Below are positions 1 through 9,248 of a stretch of 64,000 nt of DNA, one piece after another (the stretch's first letter is position 1; each line of letters begins with the position of its first letter). The position numbers and the translations under genes are program-made. Source of the DNA: JAEUOS01 sp965279115 (GTDB lineage Bacteria; Pseudomonadota; Gammaproteobacteria; Burkholderiales; JAEUOS01); assembly GCA_965279115.1 (NCBI GenBank), contig OZ257137.1:4216001-4280000 (forward strand), read 5' to 3'. A model generated the notes under the pieces. The model worked only from the letters and a program-made list of their open reading frames with translations. It made no database searches and had not been told where the DNA came from.

Positions 1-2
1 AT

Positions 3-119
3 GACTTTGCGTACAAGACCGGGCCGGATGGCAAGCACGTGCTGTCGTGGACGGTGATTCCGCCGTTTGCGCGCAAAGGTTATAGGTTCGAGGAAAAGCG
101 CTGGGTCACCCTCGATTGA
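3..119 (+). CDS. C-terminal fragment of an unidentified protein
   Basis: An open frame enters from the left edge and ends at TGA 117-119, giving 38 residues rich in aromatic and basic amino acids (ending RFEEKRWVTLD). The other two plus frames contain stops at 55-57 and 66-68, so this is the only frame that can be the tail of a gene. I do not recognise the family. The next gene starts 82 bases downstream. Confidence 0.4.
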   Translation, partial: DFAYKTGPDGKHVLSWTVIPPFARKGYRFEEKRWVTLD

Positions 120-201
120 TACGTCACGCCGGCCGCGCCATCGCGCTTGCGTCATGGTCGGCGTGGAATGAAGCGCGCAGCGCGGCTGTTCCTTCCCCAC
201 C

Positions 202-1419
202 ATGACAAAGAAGCCCCTATCCGCCACGGCATCGCCGCGTCTGCGCGCGTCGCCCAATTTCCTGCAGGCGCTCACCTTCGACGGCAAGCCTTTCATCGCC
301 AAGGACTCCGAGCCCTATACGCAATACTGGCTCTCCGAGCGCTACCGGGTGTTGCTGGCGATGTTTTCGACCCGTGGCGGCGCCACGGTCGCCGAGGCCA
401 TGGAAGGCTATTTCCGCCTGACCCGCAGCGCCAGGAGCGAGGCGGAGAAAAAGCGCCTCGCCAGGGCCATCGAGGACATGCGCGGGGCGCAGGTGATTGT
501 CGATGCCAAGGCGGATACCTCACGCTACACCGCGCGCATCGTCGCCGACTACGTGGCGCACCGCCCGTTCCCGCGCGAGATCGCCGAGCACGTCATCACC
601 GCGGGCGGCATCGCGCGGCACAGTCGCGTGCTCGACCTGGCGGGGGGGCCGGGCGACCTTTCGCTCATGCTGGCAAAAACCTCCGATGAGGTTTCACTGA
701 TGGAGCTCTCCAGCGGTTTCATCAAGGCCGCGGCAAGAAGGGCGAAGCAGCTGGGTGTCAGGCTTGCCACGCTGCATGAGTCGTGCAACCGGCTGGTGTA
801 TCGGGATGACAGCTTCAACGTCATCACCGTCTCGCAGGCCTTGCATTGGCTCGACGACGTCACCGTGTGCCGCGGCGTGTGCCGCCTGCTGGAGCCGGGC
901 GGCAGCTTCTTTGTCATCCACAGCGCGATCGAACTCGACGACGCCCATCCGCTGGCCTATTTCCTTGGCCACGACTCCATCCTGGGCAAGAAGAAGCGCC
1001 AGGCCTTCCATGCCGAAATCACGCCCTTGCAGCGTCGGCTTGCCCTGCTGTTCGACGCGCTCGATGCGCCCGAGGTGCAGCGGGCGGATCATTCGCAACG
1101 ACTCGAAGGCGATGCCGCGGGGCCGGTGCAGCGCATCGTGCCGGCCGGGGTGTCGTTCGTTCGCCAGCGCCGCCCGTTTGGCCTGGGATATGCGCGCGGG
1201 TTCCTGACACCCCAACACATCGAGGTGTCGGGACAGACCGAGGCGGCTTTCTGGAAAGACCTCGAAGCGCGCTGTGCCACGGCCACGCCCGAGCAGACGC
1301 TTGGCATCCACCAGTGGGCGGTGTTGCATTTCCGGCGCGGTGGAGAGCGCATGCCCGAACAGAAGCTTGCAAGGTTGCCGGTTCGCGAGATTGTTTTCGA
1401 CCTGCGGCGGACGGTATGA
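202..1419 (+). CDS. SAM-dependent class I methyltransferase with dimerisation-type N-terminus
   Basis: 405 residues. The first ~110 residues look like the winged-helix dimerisation region of small-molecule O-methyltransferases (SERYRVLLAMFSTRGGATV). A Rossmann methyltransferase core follows, with motif I VLDLAGGPGD near residue 147 and an acidic motif II (VSLMELSSGF). Later the protein has DSFNVITVSQALHWLDD and LLEPGGSFFVIHS, typical motifs IV/V. The substrate cannot be read from sequence. It is followed after 25 bases by an MDR reductase and then a GMC oxidoreductase, which suggests co-transcription. Start ATG 202 follows a cytosine-rich leader without a strong ribosome-binding site. Confidence 0.75.
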   Translation: MTKKPLSATASPRLRASPNFLQALTFDGKPFIAKDSEPYTQYWLSERYRVLLAMFSTRGGATVAEAMEGYFRLTRSARSEAEKKRLARAIEDMRGAQVIVDAKADTSRYTARIVADYVAHRPFPREIAEHVITAGGIARHSRVLDLAGGPGDLSLMLAKTSDEVSLMELSSGFIKAAARRAKQLGVRLATLHESCNRLVYRDDSFNVITVSQALHWLDDVTVCRGVCRLLEPGGSFFVIHSAIELDDAHPLAYFLGHDSILGKKKRQAFHAEITPLQRRLALLFDALDAPEVQRADHSQRLEGDAAGPVQRIVPAGVSFVRQRRPFGLGYARGFLTPQHIEVSGQTEAAFWKDLEARCATATPEQTLGIHQWAVLHFRRGGERMPEQKLARLPVREIVFDLRRTV

Positions 1420-1444
1420 AAGCAAGGCGGGAAAGGGAATCTCG

Positions 1445-2434
1445 ATGAAAGCGGTGCAATTCGCACGGTTCGGCCGTGCCTCGGACGTGGCCGAACTGGT
1501 GGAGATACCGGAGCCCGGCGCGCCCGGAGCCGGGCAGGTGCTGTTCGAACTCGATGTCTCACCGATCAACCCATCGGACCTGCTGCATTTTTCAGGACGC
1601 TATGGAACGCCGCCGGCGTTGCCGAGCTTTGCCGGCGGCGGTGTGTTCGGACGCATCCTCGCGGTGGGTGAGGGCGTGGGCCATGTACAGGCGGGTGACC
1701 GGGTCATCGTCAACAATCCCGATCGCGCCGGCTGGCGCGAGCGCCGCCTGTGCCCGGCCGATGGCCTGCTGGCCTTGCCGAAAGCCGATCCGGTTTCCCT
1801 GGCCCTGCTGGCGGCGAACCCGCCTACCGCGCTCCTGATGCTCGAGTTGTTCGGCCGCCTCCAGCCGGGTGACTGGGTGATCCAGAATTCCGCCAACTCT
1901 TCGGTCGGCGTGAGCCTGATCCAGATCGCGCGTGGCAAGGGACTGAAAACCGTGAATGTCGTGCGCAGGTCCGGCCTTGAAGACGCGCTGCGGGGCTATG
2001 GCGCGGACATCGTGCTGGTGGACGGACCGGATCTCAAGGAGCGCGTTGCCGAGGCCACGCACGGCGCTCCGATCAGGCTGGCCATCGACGCGGTGGCCGG
2101 CGATGCCACGCGTCGCCTCGCTGCCTGTGTGGCCGAAGGTGGCACGGTAGTGAACTACGGCCTCCTGTCCGGAAAGCCGTGCGAAGCCGACCCGGCCGAC
2201 ATCCTGTTCCGTGATGTGACCCTGCGCGGCTTCTGGTATTCGAAGTGGCGTTCGCGTGCCAGCCCCGAGGCGGTGCGGGCCTTGTTCGCCGGGCTGGTTG
2301 CCATGCTCAACGCCGGCACCCTGCGCATCCCGGTCGAGGCGGCCTATCCGGTCGCGCAACTGGGCGAAGCGCTGGCGCATGCCGAGCGCGAGGGGCGGCT
2401 GGGCAAGGTGGTACTGCGCTGGACGGACCGCTGA
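1445..2434 (+). CDS. MDR-family NADPH oxidoreductase, MECR/Etr-like
   Basis: 329 residues of the zinc-independent medium-chain reductase superfamily. The N-terminal GroES-like part contains the PINPSDLL segment, and the hinge carries NPPTALLMLELFGRL and GDWVIQNSANSSVGVSLIQ. These patterns are characteristic of trans-2-enoyl-CoA reductase (MECR/Etr1) relatives, so an NADPH-dependent enoyl or quinone reduction is likely. I chose ATG 1445 because the longer in-frame extension overlaps the preceding methyltransferase and lacks family similarity. The purine-rich GGGAAAGGGAA just upstream can serve as the ribosome-binding site. The substrate is unknown. Confidence 0.8.
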   Translation: MKAVQFARFGRASDVAELVEIPEPGAPGAGQVLFELDVSPINPSDLLHFSGRYGTPPALPSFAGGGVFGRILAVGEGVGHVQAGDRVIVNNPDRAGWRERRLCPADGLLALPKADPVSLALLAANPPTALLMLELFGRLQPGDWVIQNSANSSVGVSLIQIARGKGLKTVNVVRRSGLEDALRGYGADIVLVDGPDLKERVAEATHGAPIRLAIDAVAGDATRRLAACVAEGGTVVNYGLLSGKPCEADPADILFRDVTLRGFWYSKWRSRASPEAVRALFAGLVAMLNAGTLRIPVEAAYPVAQLGEALAHAEREGRLGKVVLRWTDR

Positions 2435-2447
2435 GCAACGCCAGCGT

Positions 2448-4103
2448 ATGTCATCGCCCGAATTCTTCGACTATGTGATCGTGGGCGCCGGCATGGCCGG
2501 GTGTCTGCTGGCCAACCGCCTGAGCGAGGATGGTCGGCACAGCGTCTGCCTCCTGGAAGCAGGGCCGCCGGACAACCATCCCTTCATCCACCTGCCCGCC
2601 GGTTTCATCAAGATCGGCTACAACCCGCGCTACACGTGGCAATTCAACACCGAGCCGGGCGAGCACATCGCCGGTCGCAGCATCACCACCATGCAGGGGC
2701 GCACCCTCGGCGGTTCAAGCTCGATCAATGGCTTCAACTACACACGCGGCCAGCCCGGCGACTACGACGGCTGGGTGGCACAGGGCAACCCCGGCTGGTC
2801 GTATGCCGAAGTCCTGCCGTATTTCAAGCGCACCGAGCGACGCATTGGCGCGTTCGATCCGCGTTATCGCGGCGGCGACGGCCTGTTGCCGATCACCGAT
2901 TGCGACTGGCGCCATCCGCTCTGTGATGCCTTCATCGAAGGGGCGGCCAGCCTGGGCCTGCCGCGCAAACCCGACTACAACGCCGCGGCGCAGGATGGCG
3001 CCGGCTACTACCAGCGCTGGATCGCAGGCGGCCGGCGCGTCAGCGCCGCGCGCGCCTTTCTGCGGCCGGTCATGTGGCGCAGGAACCTGGCGGTGCGCAC
3101 CCATGCGCATGCTGTGGCCATCATTCTCGAAGCCAAGCGTGCCGTCGGTGTGCGGCATGCGCGCGGTCCCGGCGCTGCCTTGCAGGAGGTGCGCGCCCGG
3201 CGCGAGGTGATCGTCAGTGGCGGCAGCGCGAACTCGCCCAAACTTCTGCAGCTCTCCGGCATCGGCCCGCGCGCGTTGCTGGAAAATCTCGGCATTCCCG
3301 TCGTACACGAACGGGCCGGGGTGGGCGAGAACCTGCAGGACCATTTGATGGTTCGCTCGGTGGCACGGGTCAGGGGGGTGTCGACCCTCAACAGCAGCGC
3401 AAGCGGCCTGCGCCTCATGGGCGAGGCCGCCAAGTGGGCGCTCGGCCGGCCCAGCCTGCTGGCCATCAGTCCTTCGGTGGCCTTCGCGTTCTGGAAGTCG
3501 CGCGCGGACTTGCCGACCCCCGACCTGCAATTCCATTTTTCCCCCGGCAGCTACGCCTCTGGCATCGCCGGGCGACTGGATGATTTCCCGGGAATGACGC
3601 TGGGTTTTTATCACCTGCGCCCCTGGAGCCGCGGCCATGTGCGCGTGAAATCCCGTGACCCGTTCACCGATCCGGCGATCCAGCCCAACTACCTGGCCGA
3701 TGAACGCGACCGCAGGGTGGTGATCGACGGTGTGCGCCAGACCCGCCGCCTTTTGCACACAGCGCCCCTGATGGCCTTCCACGAGCGCGACGAGGCGCCG
3801 CCAGCGGCGGCCACCGGCGACGACGAATTGCTCGATTTCGCGCGCCAGCGCGGCGGCACCGCCTGGCACCTGATGGGTACCTGCCGCATGGGGCCGCGCG
3901 AGAACGACGATTCGGTGGTCGACCACCAGTTGAGGGTGATCGGCATCGAGGGTCTGCGGGTGGTCGATGCCTCGATCATGCCCAACATGCCCTCCGGCAA
4001 TACCGGCGTGCCGACCATGATGATCGCCGAAAAGGCCGCGGACATGATCCTCGGTCGCGCCGCGCCCGCGCCGGAATACCCGGCGGGACTGCCGGCCGCT
4101 TGA
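2448..4103 (+). CDS. GMC family FAD-dependent oxidoreductase (choline dehydrogenase-like)
   Basis: 551 residues, normal for the glucose-methanol-choline family. The FAD dinucleotide motif is at residues 11-24 (IVGAGMAGCLLANR). GMC signature 1 follows (GRTLGGSSSINGFNYTRG), then signature 2 (GGSANSPKLLQLSGIG). The C-terminal active site has His474 in HLMGTCRMG and Asn518 in SGNTGVPTM, the usual His/Asn pair. It probably oxidises a primary alcohol in the cytoplasm, passing electrons to a quinone or other acceptor. It starts 13 bases after the reductase gene and converges with the Bug operon, 13 bases from its last stop. Confidence 0.9.
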   Translation: MSSPEFFDYVIVGAGMAGCLLANRLSEDGRHSVCLLEAGPPDNHPFIHLPAGFIKIGYNPRYTWQFNTEPGEHIAGRSITTMQGRTLGGSSSINGFNYTRGQPGDYDGWVAQGNPGWSYAEVLPYFKRTERRIGAFDPRYRGGDGLLPITDCDWRHPLCDAFIEGAASLGLPRKPDYNAAAQDGAGYYQRWIAGGRRVSAARAFLRPVMWRRNLAVRTHAHAVAIILEAKRAVGVRHARGPGAALQEVRARREVIVSGGSANSPKLLQLSGIGPRALLENLGIPVVHERAGVGENLQDHLMVRSVARVRGVSTLNSSASGLRLMGEAAKWALGRPSLLAISPSVAFAFWKSRADLPTPDLQFHFSPGSYASGIAGRLDDFPGMTLGFYHLRPWSRGHVRVKSRDPFTDPAIQPNYLADERDRRVVIDGVRQTRRLLHTAPLMAFHERDEAPPAAATGDDELLDFARQRGGTAWHLMGTCRMGPRENDDSVVDHQLRVIGIEGLRVVDASIMPNMPSGNTGVPTMMIAEKAADMILGRAAPAPEYPAGLPAA

Positions 4104-4116
4104 GGCGCAACCGCCT

Positions 4117-5085
4117 TTAGTCCGCCTTGATGCTGGCTTCGCGCGCCAATCGCGCGTAGCGCGCGACTTCGCTTCGGATGTATGCCGTGTATTCCTCGGG
4201 CGAGGCACTGGCGGCCAGTTCGATGCCGCGGTCGCCGAAGCGCTTTTGCAGCGCGGGCGCGCGCCAGGCCCTGGCGATTTCCGCATGCAGCTTTGCCACC
4301 ACCTCGCGCGGCGTGCCGGCCGGCGCCATGATGCCGTTGAAGGTGACGTCCTCGTAGCCGCGCAGCCCGGATTCATCGAGGGTCGGCACACTGGGCAGCA
4401 CTTGCGAACGGGTCAGCGTGGTCACGCCCAGCGGACGCAGCTTGCCGGCCTGGACGTGCGGCAGCGAGGTACTGACCTGGTCGAACATCATGCTCACCTG
4501 CCCGCCGACCACATCGACCAGCGACTGCGCGTTGCCCTTGTAAGGCACGTGCAGCAGCTTGACGTTGGCGGCGCGCATGAACAACTCGCCGGCGATGTGG
4601 CCGGTGGAGCCGTTGCCCGAGGTGGCGTAGGAGAGCGCGCCGGGTTTGGCCCTCGCCTGGGCGATCAGTTCGGTCACGCTGTTGGCCGCGCTGTTGGCAT
4701 TGACCACCAGCACCATCGGGATGCGGCAGGTGATGGACACGGCCGCGAAATCGGCCACCGCGTCATAGCCGGGGTTGGCGACGATCGCCGGGGCCGACAC
4801 ATAGGTATTGGAAATGGCCAGCAGGGTGTAACCGTCCGCAGGCGCCTTGGCCACCATCTGCGTGCCCAGGAGCGAACTTGCGCCGGGACGGTTTTCCACC
4901 AGGAAGGTCTGGCCGGTGGCGGTGTTCAACTGTTCGGCCAGGGCGCGGGCGATGATGTCGACATTGCCGCCGGCGGCCACCGGGACGACGATGCGCACCG
5001 GGCGGCTGGGATAGTCGGCTTGTGCCAGGGCGGCGGCGCATGCGGCCAGGCTTGCCATGGCAAGCAGGGTGCGGACAAGTTTCAT
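4117..5085 (-). CDS. Bug/TctC-type periplasmic solute-binding protein (1)
   Basis: 322 residues with an N-terminal Sec signal ending near ALAQADYPS. The Bug-family start of the mature protein follows (PSRPVRIVVPVAAGGNVD), then VENRPGASSLLGTQMVAKA and DGYTLLAISN, the conserved carboxylate-loop region of tripartite tricarboxylate receptors. It should bind a small organic acid in the periplasm. No TctA or TctB membrane gene is nearby, so it is an orphan receptor. It is the last gene of the minus-strand operon starting at 9,079. ATG 5085 is preceded by a good AAAGGAG ribosome-binding site. Confidence 0.9.
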   Translation of the reverse strand: MKLVRTLLAMASLAACAAALAQADYPSRPVRIVVPVAAGGNVDIIARALAEQLNTATGQTFLVENRPGASSLLGTQMVAKAPADGYTLLAISNTYVSAPAIVANPGYDAVADFAAVSITCRIPMVLVVNANSAANSVTELIAQARAKPGALSYATSGNGSTGHIAGELFMRAANVKLLHVPYKGNAQSLVDVVGGQVSMMFDQVSTSLPHVQAGKLRPLGVTTLTRSQVLPSVPTLDESGLRGYEDVTFNGIMAPAGTPREVVAKLHAEIARAWRAPALQKRFGDRGIELAASASPEEYTAYIRSEVARYARLAREASIKAD

Positions 5086-5137
5086 GGGAATCTCCTTTGT
5101 GTGGCCCGGGCGATGCCTGGAATCCGGCTGATTTTTC

Positions 5138-6103
5138 TTACTCGGCCTTGATGCCGGCTTCCTTGACCACGCGGGCCCACTTCACGGTTTCGCGTTCGAT
5201 GTATTGCGCGAACTCCGGCGTGCTCATCTGCACCGCCTCGACCGCTTCGGCTTCGAAGCGTTTCTGCATGTCGGGCGTCTGCGCGATGGCGGCCAACTCC
5301 TTGTGGATCCGGCTGACGATGGCGGCAGGTGTTCCCGCAGGGCCGATGATGCCCCACCAGTTGACGGCCTCGTAGCCGGGTACGCCTGCCTCCGCGATGG
5401 TGGGCACTTCCGGCATGGTGGGCGAGCGTTTGCTGCCGCCCACCCCCAGCGCCTTGAGTTTGCCGGACTTGATCTGCGGCAGGGTCTGCACCAGCGATCC
5501 CAGCATCACCTGGGTGTTGCCGGCGATCACGTCGACCATGGCCGGGCCGCCGCCCTTGAACGGTACATGCACGATATTCACCTTGGCCAGGCTCACGAAC
5601 AGCGCGCTGCCCAGGTGCTGGAAGCTGCCGACGCCGGCGGAAGCATAGTTGAGTTGCCCCGGCTTCGCGCGCGCCAGGGCGAGCAGGTCCTTGAGCGAAT
5701 TGACTGGCAGGGTCGGCGCCACCGCCAGCACATTCGGGCCGGCGGCGATCATGGCGATGGGCACGAAGGCCTTGACCGGATCATAGGGCAGCTTGTAGAG
5801 GGAACTGTTGGCCGCGAAGGCGGACGAGATGAACAGCAGCGTGTAACCGTCAGGGGCGGCCTTGGCTGCCATTTCGGTGCCGATCACGCCGCCGGCGCCG
5901 CCGCGGTTGTCGACCACCACCTGCTGGCCGAGGCGCTCGCCCAGTTGCGTGGCGATGACGCGGCCGACCACGTCGTTGCTGCCGCCGGGCGGAAACGGGA
6001 TGATCAGCCGGACCGGTTTGGAGGGATAGGTGTCCGCGGCAGGCGCGGTGCAGGGCACGGCGAGCGCCGCAAGTGCGGCCAGGACTGCGATCAGTGGTTT
6101 CAT
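5138..6103 (-). CDS. Bug/TctC-type periplasmic solute-binding protein (2)
   Basis: 321 residues with a cleavable signal ending near TAPAADTYPS. It shows the family pattern PSKPVRLIIPFPPGGSND, VVVDNRGGAGGVIGTEMAAK, AAPDGYTLLFI, then LNYASAGVGSFQHLGSALF and HVPFKGGGPAMVDVIAG. It is a periplasmic organic-acid receptor without adjacent transporter subunits. The TAGGAG ribosome-binding site overlaps the stop codon of the upstream Ldh gene (TAG, 6113-6115), which points to translational coupling. It is similar to but clearly diverged from the neighbouring Bug proteins, consistent with ancient duplication. Confidence 0.9.
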   Translation of the reverse strand: MKPLIAVLAALAALAVPCTAPAADTYPSKPVRLIIPFPPGGSNDVVGRVIATQLGERLGQQVVVDNRGGAGGVIGTEMAAKAAPDGYTLLFISSAFAANSSLYKLPYDPVKAFVPIAMIAAGPNVLAVAPTLPVNSLKDLLALARAKPGQLNYASAGVGSFQHLGSALFVSLAKVNIVHVPFKGGGPAMVDVIAGNTQVMLGSLVQTLPQIKSGKLKALGVGGSKRSPTMPEVPTIAEAGVPGYEAVNWWGIIGPAGTPAAIVSRIHKELAAIAQTPDMQKRFEAEAVEAVQMSTPEFAQYIERETVKWARVVKEAGIKAE

Positions 6104-6112
6104 GTTCAGCTC

Positions 6113-7204
6113 CTAACCCAGCAGAAAGGGGGCGCCGCAGTTCTCGCACACCTTGCGCAACTGGTCGGCCAGTGATTGCGGGATCGGCACGCCTGCGCGC
6201 AGGCGTTCCTCGCGCGTCATGGCTTCGGGGTCGCCCGCCACCAGCACCGGCCTGGCCGGGTCGATGGGCGGTGTGGCGTGCAGGAGTTCGATGACTTCGT
6301 CGAGGTCATCCTCGAACTCGCCCTCGTCGCGAAAGGCGTCCGGGTCGATGGCCATGAAGAAATGGCCGAGGTTGTCGGGATCTTCGGGGCGCTGGGTGCG
6401 GTTGCGGATCGGCGAGAACGAGGCGCCCGAAAGCACGCCACCCAGGATGTGCACCATCATCGCCAGGCCATAGCCCTTGTGGCTGGCCTGCTCGGGCGTG
6501 CCGCCCAGGGGCGTCAATCCGCCACCGCCATGCGCCTTGCGGTTGAACAGGGTGTCCATGGCGAGGGTGGCATCGGTGACGGGCACGCCCTTGGCATCGA
6601 GCACCCAGCCGGCCGGCAGCGTCTTGCCATTGAGTTCGTAAACCTTGACCTTGTTGGCCGCGGTGCTGGAGGTGGCCATGTCGAGCAGGAACGCGCGGTT
6701 GCGCTTTGCGGGGGCCGCAAAGGCGATCGGGTTGGTCCCCAGCAGCGGAATGGTGCCGCGCGTGGGCACGGTGTTGATGCTGCGGGTGGCGCTGGTGACC
6801 ATGCCCACCAGTCCTTGCTTTGCCGCGAGTGCCGCGTAGTAGCCGGCGGCGCCGAAGTGATGCGAGTTGCGCACCGCCACCACGCCCACGCTCGCGACTT
6901 TCGCCTTGGCGATGGCCATCTCCATGCCCATCACCGCGGCGGGGTGGCCGAGGCCGGCGTCGGCGTCGATCAGCGCGGTGACCGCATTCTGCCTAACAAC
7001 CTTCGGCACCGCCTTCAGGTTGAGGCGGCCTTTCTGGCGTGAGCCGTCGTAGTCCATCAGCATGGAAATGCCGTGCGAATCCACGCCGGCGAGATCGGTT
7101 TCGATCATCACCTCGGCGGTGGTGCGGATGGTCGCCTCATCCATGCCCCAGGCATCGAGGACGGCTGTGATCTGGCGGCGCAGGAGGTCTGCCTGAATTT
7201 TCAT
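6113..7204 (-). CDS. Ldh2/MDH2-family NAD(P)-dependent 2-hydroxyacid dehydrogenase
   Basis: 363 residues of the malate/L-lactate/ureidoglycolate dehydrogenase (type 2, YlbC/AllD) family, unrelated to classical Rossmann LDH. Diagnostic stretches are TDLAGVDSHGISML, the DADAGLGHPAAVMGM region, VRNSHHFGAAGYYA, TSATRSINTVPT and LGTNPIAFAAP. These supply the active-site His and the dinucleotide loop. It probably interconverts a 2-hydroxy acid and a 2-oxo acid delivered by the products of the flanking Bug genes. A C-terminal pair of cysteines (VCENCGAPFLLG) is unusual and might be only a tail. The gene lies between two Bug genes in the same operon. Confidence 0.85.
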   Translation of the reverse strand: MKIQADLLRRQITAVLDAWGMDEATIRTTAEVMIETDLAGVDSHGISMLMDYDGSRQKGRLNLKAVPKVVRQNAVTALIDADAGLGHPAAVMGMEMAIAKAKVASVGVVAVRNSHHFGAAGYYAALAAKQGLVGMVTSATRSINTVPTRGTIPLLGTNPIAFAAPAKRNRAFLLDMATSSTAANKVKVYELNGKTLPAGWVLDAKGVPVTDATLAMDTLFNRKAHGGGGLTPLGGTPEQASHKGYGLAMMVHILGGVLSGASFSPIRNRTQRPEDPDNLGHFFMAIDPDAFRDEGEFEDDLDEVIELLHATPPIDPARPVLVAGDPEAMTREERLRAGVPIPQSLADQLRKVCENCGAPFLLG

Positions 7205-7250
7205 TGGTGACTTGCGCTTTCTGCTTGTGTCTGGAAAAGCGGTCCGGTTC

Positions 7251-8219
7251 CTAGTCGGCCTTGAGGCCGGTGTCGCGGATCACGCGCGCCCACTTGGCCG
7301 AGTCGGCCTTAAGCGTGGCGGCGAACTGTTCCTGCGTGTTGCCCACCACGGTGGCGGACATGTCGTTGATGCGACTCTTGAACTCCGGCGCGCCGATCAC
7401 CCGAACCACATCGGCGTTGAGCTTGTCGAGCAAGGGCTTGGGTGTGGCGGCGGGGGCCACCAGGCCGAACCAGTTGGTGAGGTCATAGTCCGGCAGGCCG
7501 GATTCGGCCACGGTAGGGACATCGGGCAGCTGTTGCGATCGGTTGCGTCCCAGGACGGCGATGGCGCGCAGGCGGTTGTCCTTGATGAAGGGCAGGGCCT
7601 GGATCTGGCTGTCGAAAGTGATCGATACCTGCCCGCCCATCACGTCCTGCATGCTGGGGGCGCTGCCACGATACGGGATGTGGACGATGAACACCTTGCC
7701 GAGGCGCTTGAACAATTCCGCTGCGAGATGCGGCGCGCCGCCGGAGCCCGAGGAGGAGTAGGTCAGTTGCCCGGGCTTGGCGCGCGCCAGGGCCAGCAAT
7801 TCGTTGACGTTCTTGACCGGCAGCGCGGGGTTGGCGAGCAGCACGAAATGCACGTCGACCACCTGGGTGATGGGCGCGAAGGCGGTCAGCGGATCGACCG
7901 CCATTTTCGGGAACAGGTGCTGGTTGACTGCAAGATTGCCCAGCGTGCCCATGAAAATCGTGTATCCGTCCGGCGCGGCGCGGGCGGCCATTTCGGTGCC
8001 GATCACGCCGCTCGCACCGGCGCGGTTTTCGACGATGACCTGCTGGCCCCACAGGTCGGACAGGCGCTGGCCAATCAGGCGCGCAACGATGTCGGTGCCA
8101 CCGCCGGGGGGAAACGCGACGATGATGCGCACCGGCTTGCTGGGAAAGGCCTGCGCGATTGCCTGCCCGCCACAAGCGGCGATGAGGATCGCTGTCAACC
8201 ATGCGAGGAAGTTGCGCAT
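7251..8219 (-). CDS. Bug/TctC-type periplasmic solute-binding protein (3)
   Basis: 322 residues from ATG 8219, which has an AAAGGAGC ribosome-binding site. A longer open extension upstream to 8324 overlaps the aldolase gene and gives no signal peptide, so I reject it. The signal peptide (MRNFLAWLTAILIAACG) ends near AIAQAFPS. It is followed by the Bug signature PVRIIVAFPPGGGTDIVARL and AAPDGYTIFMG. This is the third receptor in the operon. It is encoded directly after the HpcH aldolase and before the Ldh2 enzyme, so the likely ligand is a small hydroxy- or oxo-acid. Confidence 0.9.
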   Translation of the reverse strand: MRNFLAWLTAILIAACGGQAIAQAFPSKPVRIIVAFPPGGGTDIVARLIGQRLSDLWGQQVIVENRAGASGVIGTEMAARAAPDGYTIFMGTLGNLAVNQHLFPKMAVDPLTAFAPITQVVDVHFVLLANPALPVKNVNELLALARAKPGQLTYSSSGSGGAPHLAAELFKRLGKVFIVHIPYRGSAPSMQDVMGGQVSITFDSQIQALPFIKDNRLRAIAVLGRNRSQQLPDVPTVAESGLPDYDLTNWFGLVAPAATPKPLLDKLNADVVRVIGAPEFKSRINDMSATVVGNTQEQFAATLKADSAKWARVIRDTGLKAD

Positions 8220-8287
8220 GTCTTGCTCCTTTGTGTTTTTTGTTGTATCTAAAACGGGCCGGGCGAATCGCCGTGGCCGTATGGAAA

Positions 8288-9079
8288 CTATTTCGCGAGG
8301 GCGTCGCGGATACCCTGGGTCCACTTGTTGGCGGAGGCCATCAGGAAGCCGATGTCAGTCTGCGTGGTCACGAATAGCGCACCGCGCCGCACGGCTGCGG
8401 CCTGGCGCTCCACATCACGATTGCCGCCGCAGCCGGCGAACTTGCCGTTGGCCTTGGCGGCGGCGATGGCACGGTCCTGCGCGGCGACGATGGCGGGGTC
8501 ATCGAACTGGCCGGGCTTGCCCATGTTGACCAGCAAGTCGTTGCTGCCGACATGGATGATGTCGACCCCGGGTACGGCGGCGATCTTTTCGACATTTTCC
8601 AGACCTTCGAGGGTTTCGATCATGCACACCACCAGCGCCGCTTCGTTCAACGCCGGTACGCTTTCTTTCAAGGGCACGGAACGGAAATCGAAATGCGGGT
8701 AGCCGCCGCACACCGAGCGCTTGCCAAGCGGCGCGAACTTGGCGGCGTTGACGGCATGCTGCGCCTCTTCGGCGTTGTTGACGTCGGGGAAGATGATGCC
8801 GGTGGCGCCATTGTCCAGCAGCAGCGGCACGGCGAGGTCGTAGACGCTCTTTACGCGCACCAGCGGCGCGATGCCGCAGGCCAGCGCCGTTTGCGCCATG
8901 TGGCCGATGGTTTCCAGGTTGAACAGCGAATGCTGGCCGTCGATGAAGATGAAATCGTGCCCGGTCGCCTTGGCGATGCGTGCGATGTCGCCGGAATGCC
9001 CCAGCCGCACCGTCATGCCCAGCGCCACCTCGCCCGCACGCATGTGCGTCATGATCGGGTTGGGGATCGTCGTATCCAT
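8288..9079 (-). CDS. HpcH/HpaI family class II pyruvate aldolase/citrate-lyase-like protein
   Basis: 263 residues, the usual HpaI length. The TIM-barrel markers are FIFIDGQHSLFN (active-site His near residue 50), VRVKSVYD, GATGIIFPDVNN, VVCMIETLEGLEN (metal-binding Glu) and HVGSNDLLVNMG (metal-binding Asp). The family usually has DxEH where this protein has DGQH, a small deviation next to the catalytic base. It is expected to split or form 4-hydroxy-2-oxo acids to pyruvate. It is the first gene of the minus-strand Bug operon and diverges from a second aldolase. ATG 9079 has a strong AGGAGG site; the longer frame to 9250 crosses the divergent promoter. Confidence 0.85.
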   Translation of the reverse strand: MDTTIPNPIMTHMRAGEVALGMTVRLGHSGDIARIAKATGHDFIFIDGQHSLFNLETIGHMAQTALACGIAPLVRVKSVYDLAVPLLLDNGATGIIFPDVNNAEEAQHAVNAAKFAPLGKRSVCGGYPHFDFRSVPLKESVPALNEAALVVCMIETLEGLENVEKIAAVPGVDIIHVGSNDLLVNMGKPGQFDDPAIVAAQDRAIAAAKANGKFAGCGGNRDVERQAAAVRRGALFVTTQTDIGFLMASANKWTQGIRDALAK

Positions 9080-9248
9080 CTCGGCCTCCTGAATCGTTAT
9101 GGGCTCCGCGCTGCCTGCCATGGCGCGAATATCGTTCTTGAGCAGATGATAAACAAGTGCGGGCGTTTGTGTCAGACTTTGCGACGTAAAACGGCTCACC
9201 GTTCGCGAGTGGGCAGTACCAACAACAGGGAGCAGGGAGTCCAACGAC

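Noticed and set aside
147..689. 180-residue plus-strand frame at the left end
   Set aside because: It overlaps the methyltransferase in another frame and is arginine-rich without motifs.
2715..4391. 558-residue minus-strand open frame
   Set aside because: It overlaps the GMC oxidoreductase with clear family motifs on the plus strand, and shows no domain or ribosome-binding site.
8220..8287. Possible terminator/attenuator between the HpcH and Bug genes
   Set aside because: An imperfect GC-rich hairpin with only four T residues; too weak to call.
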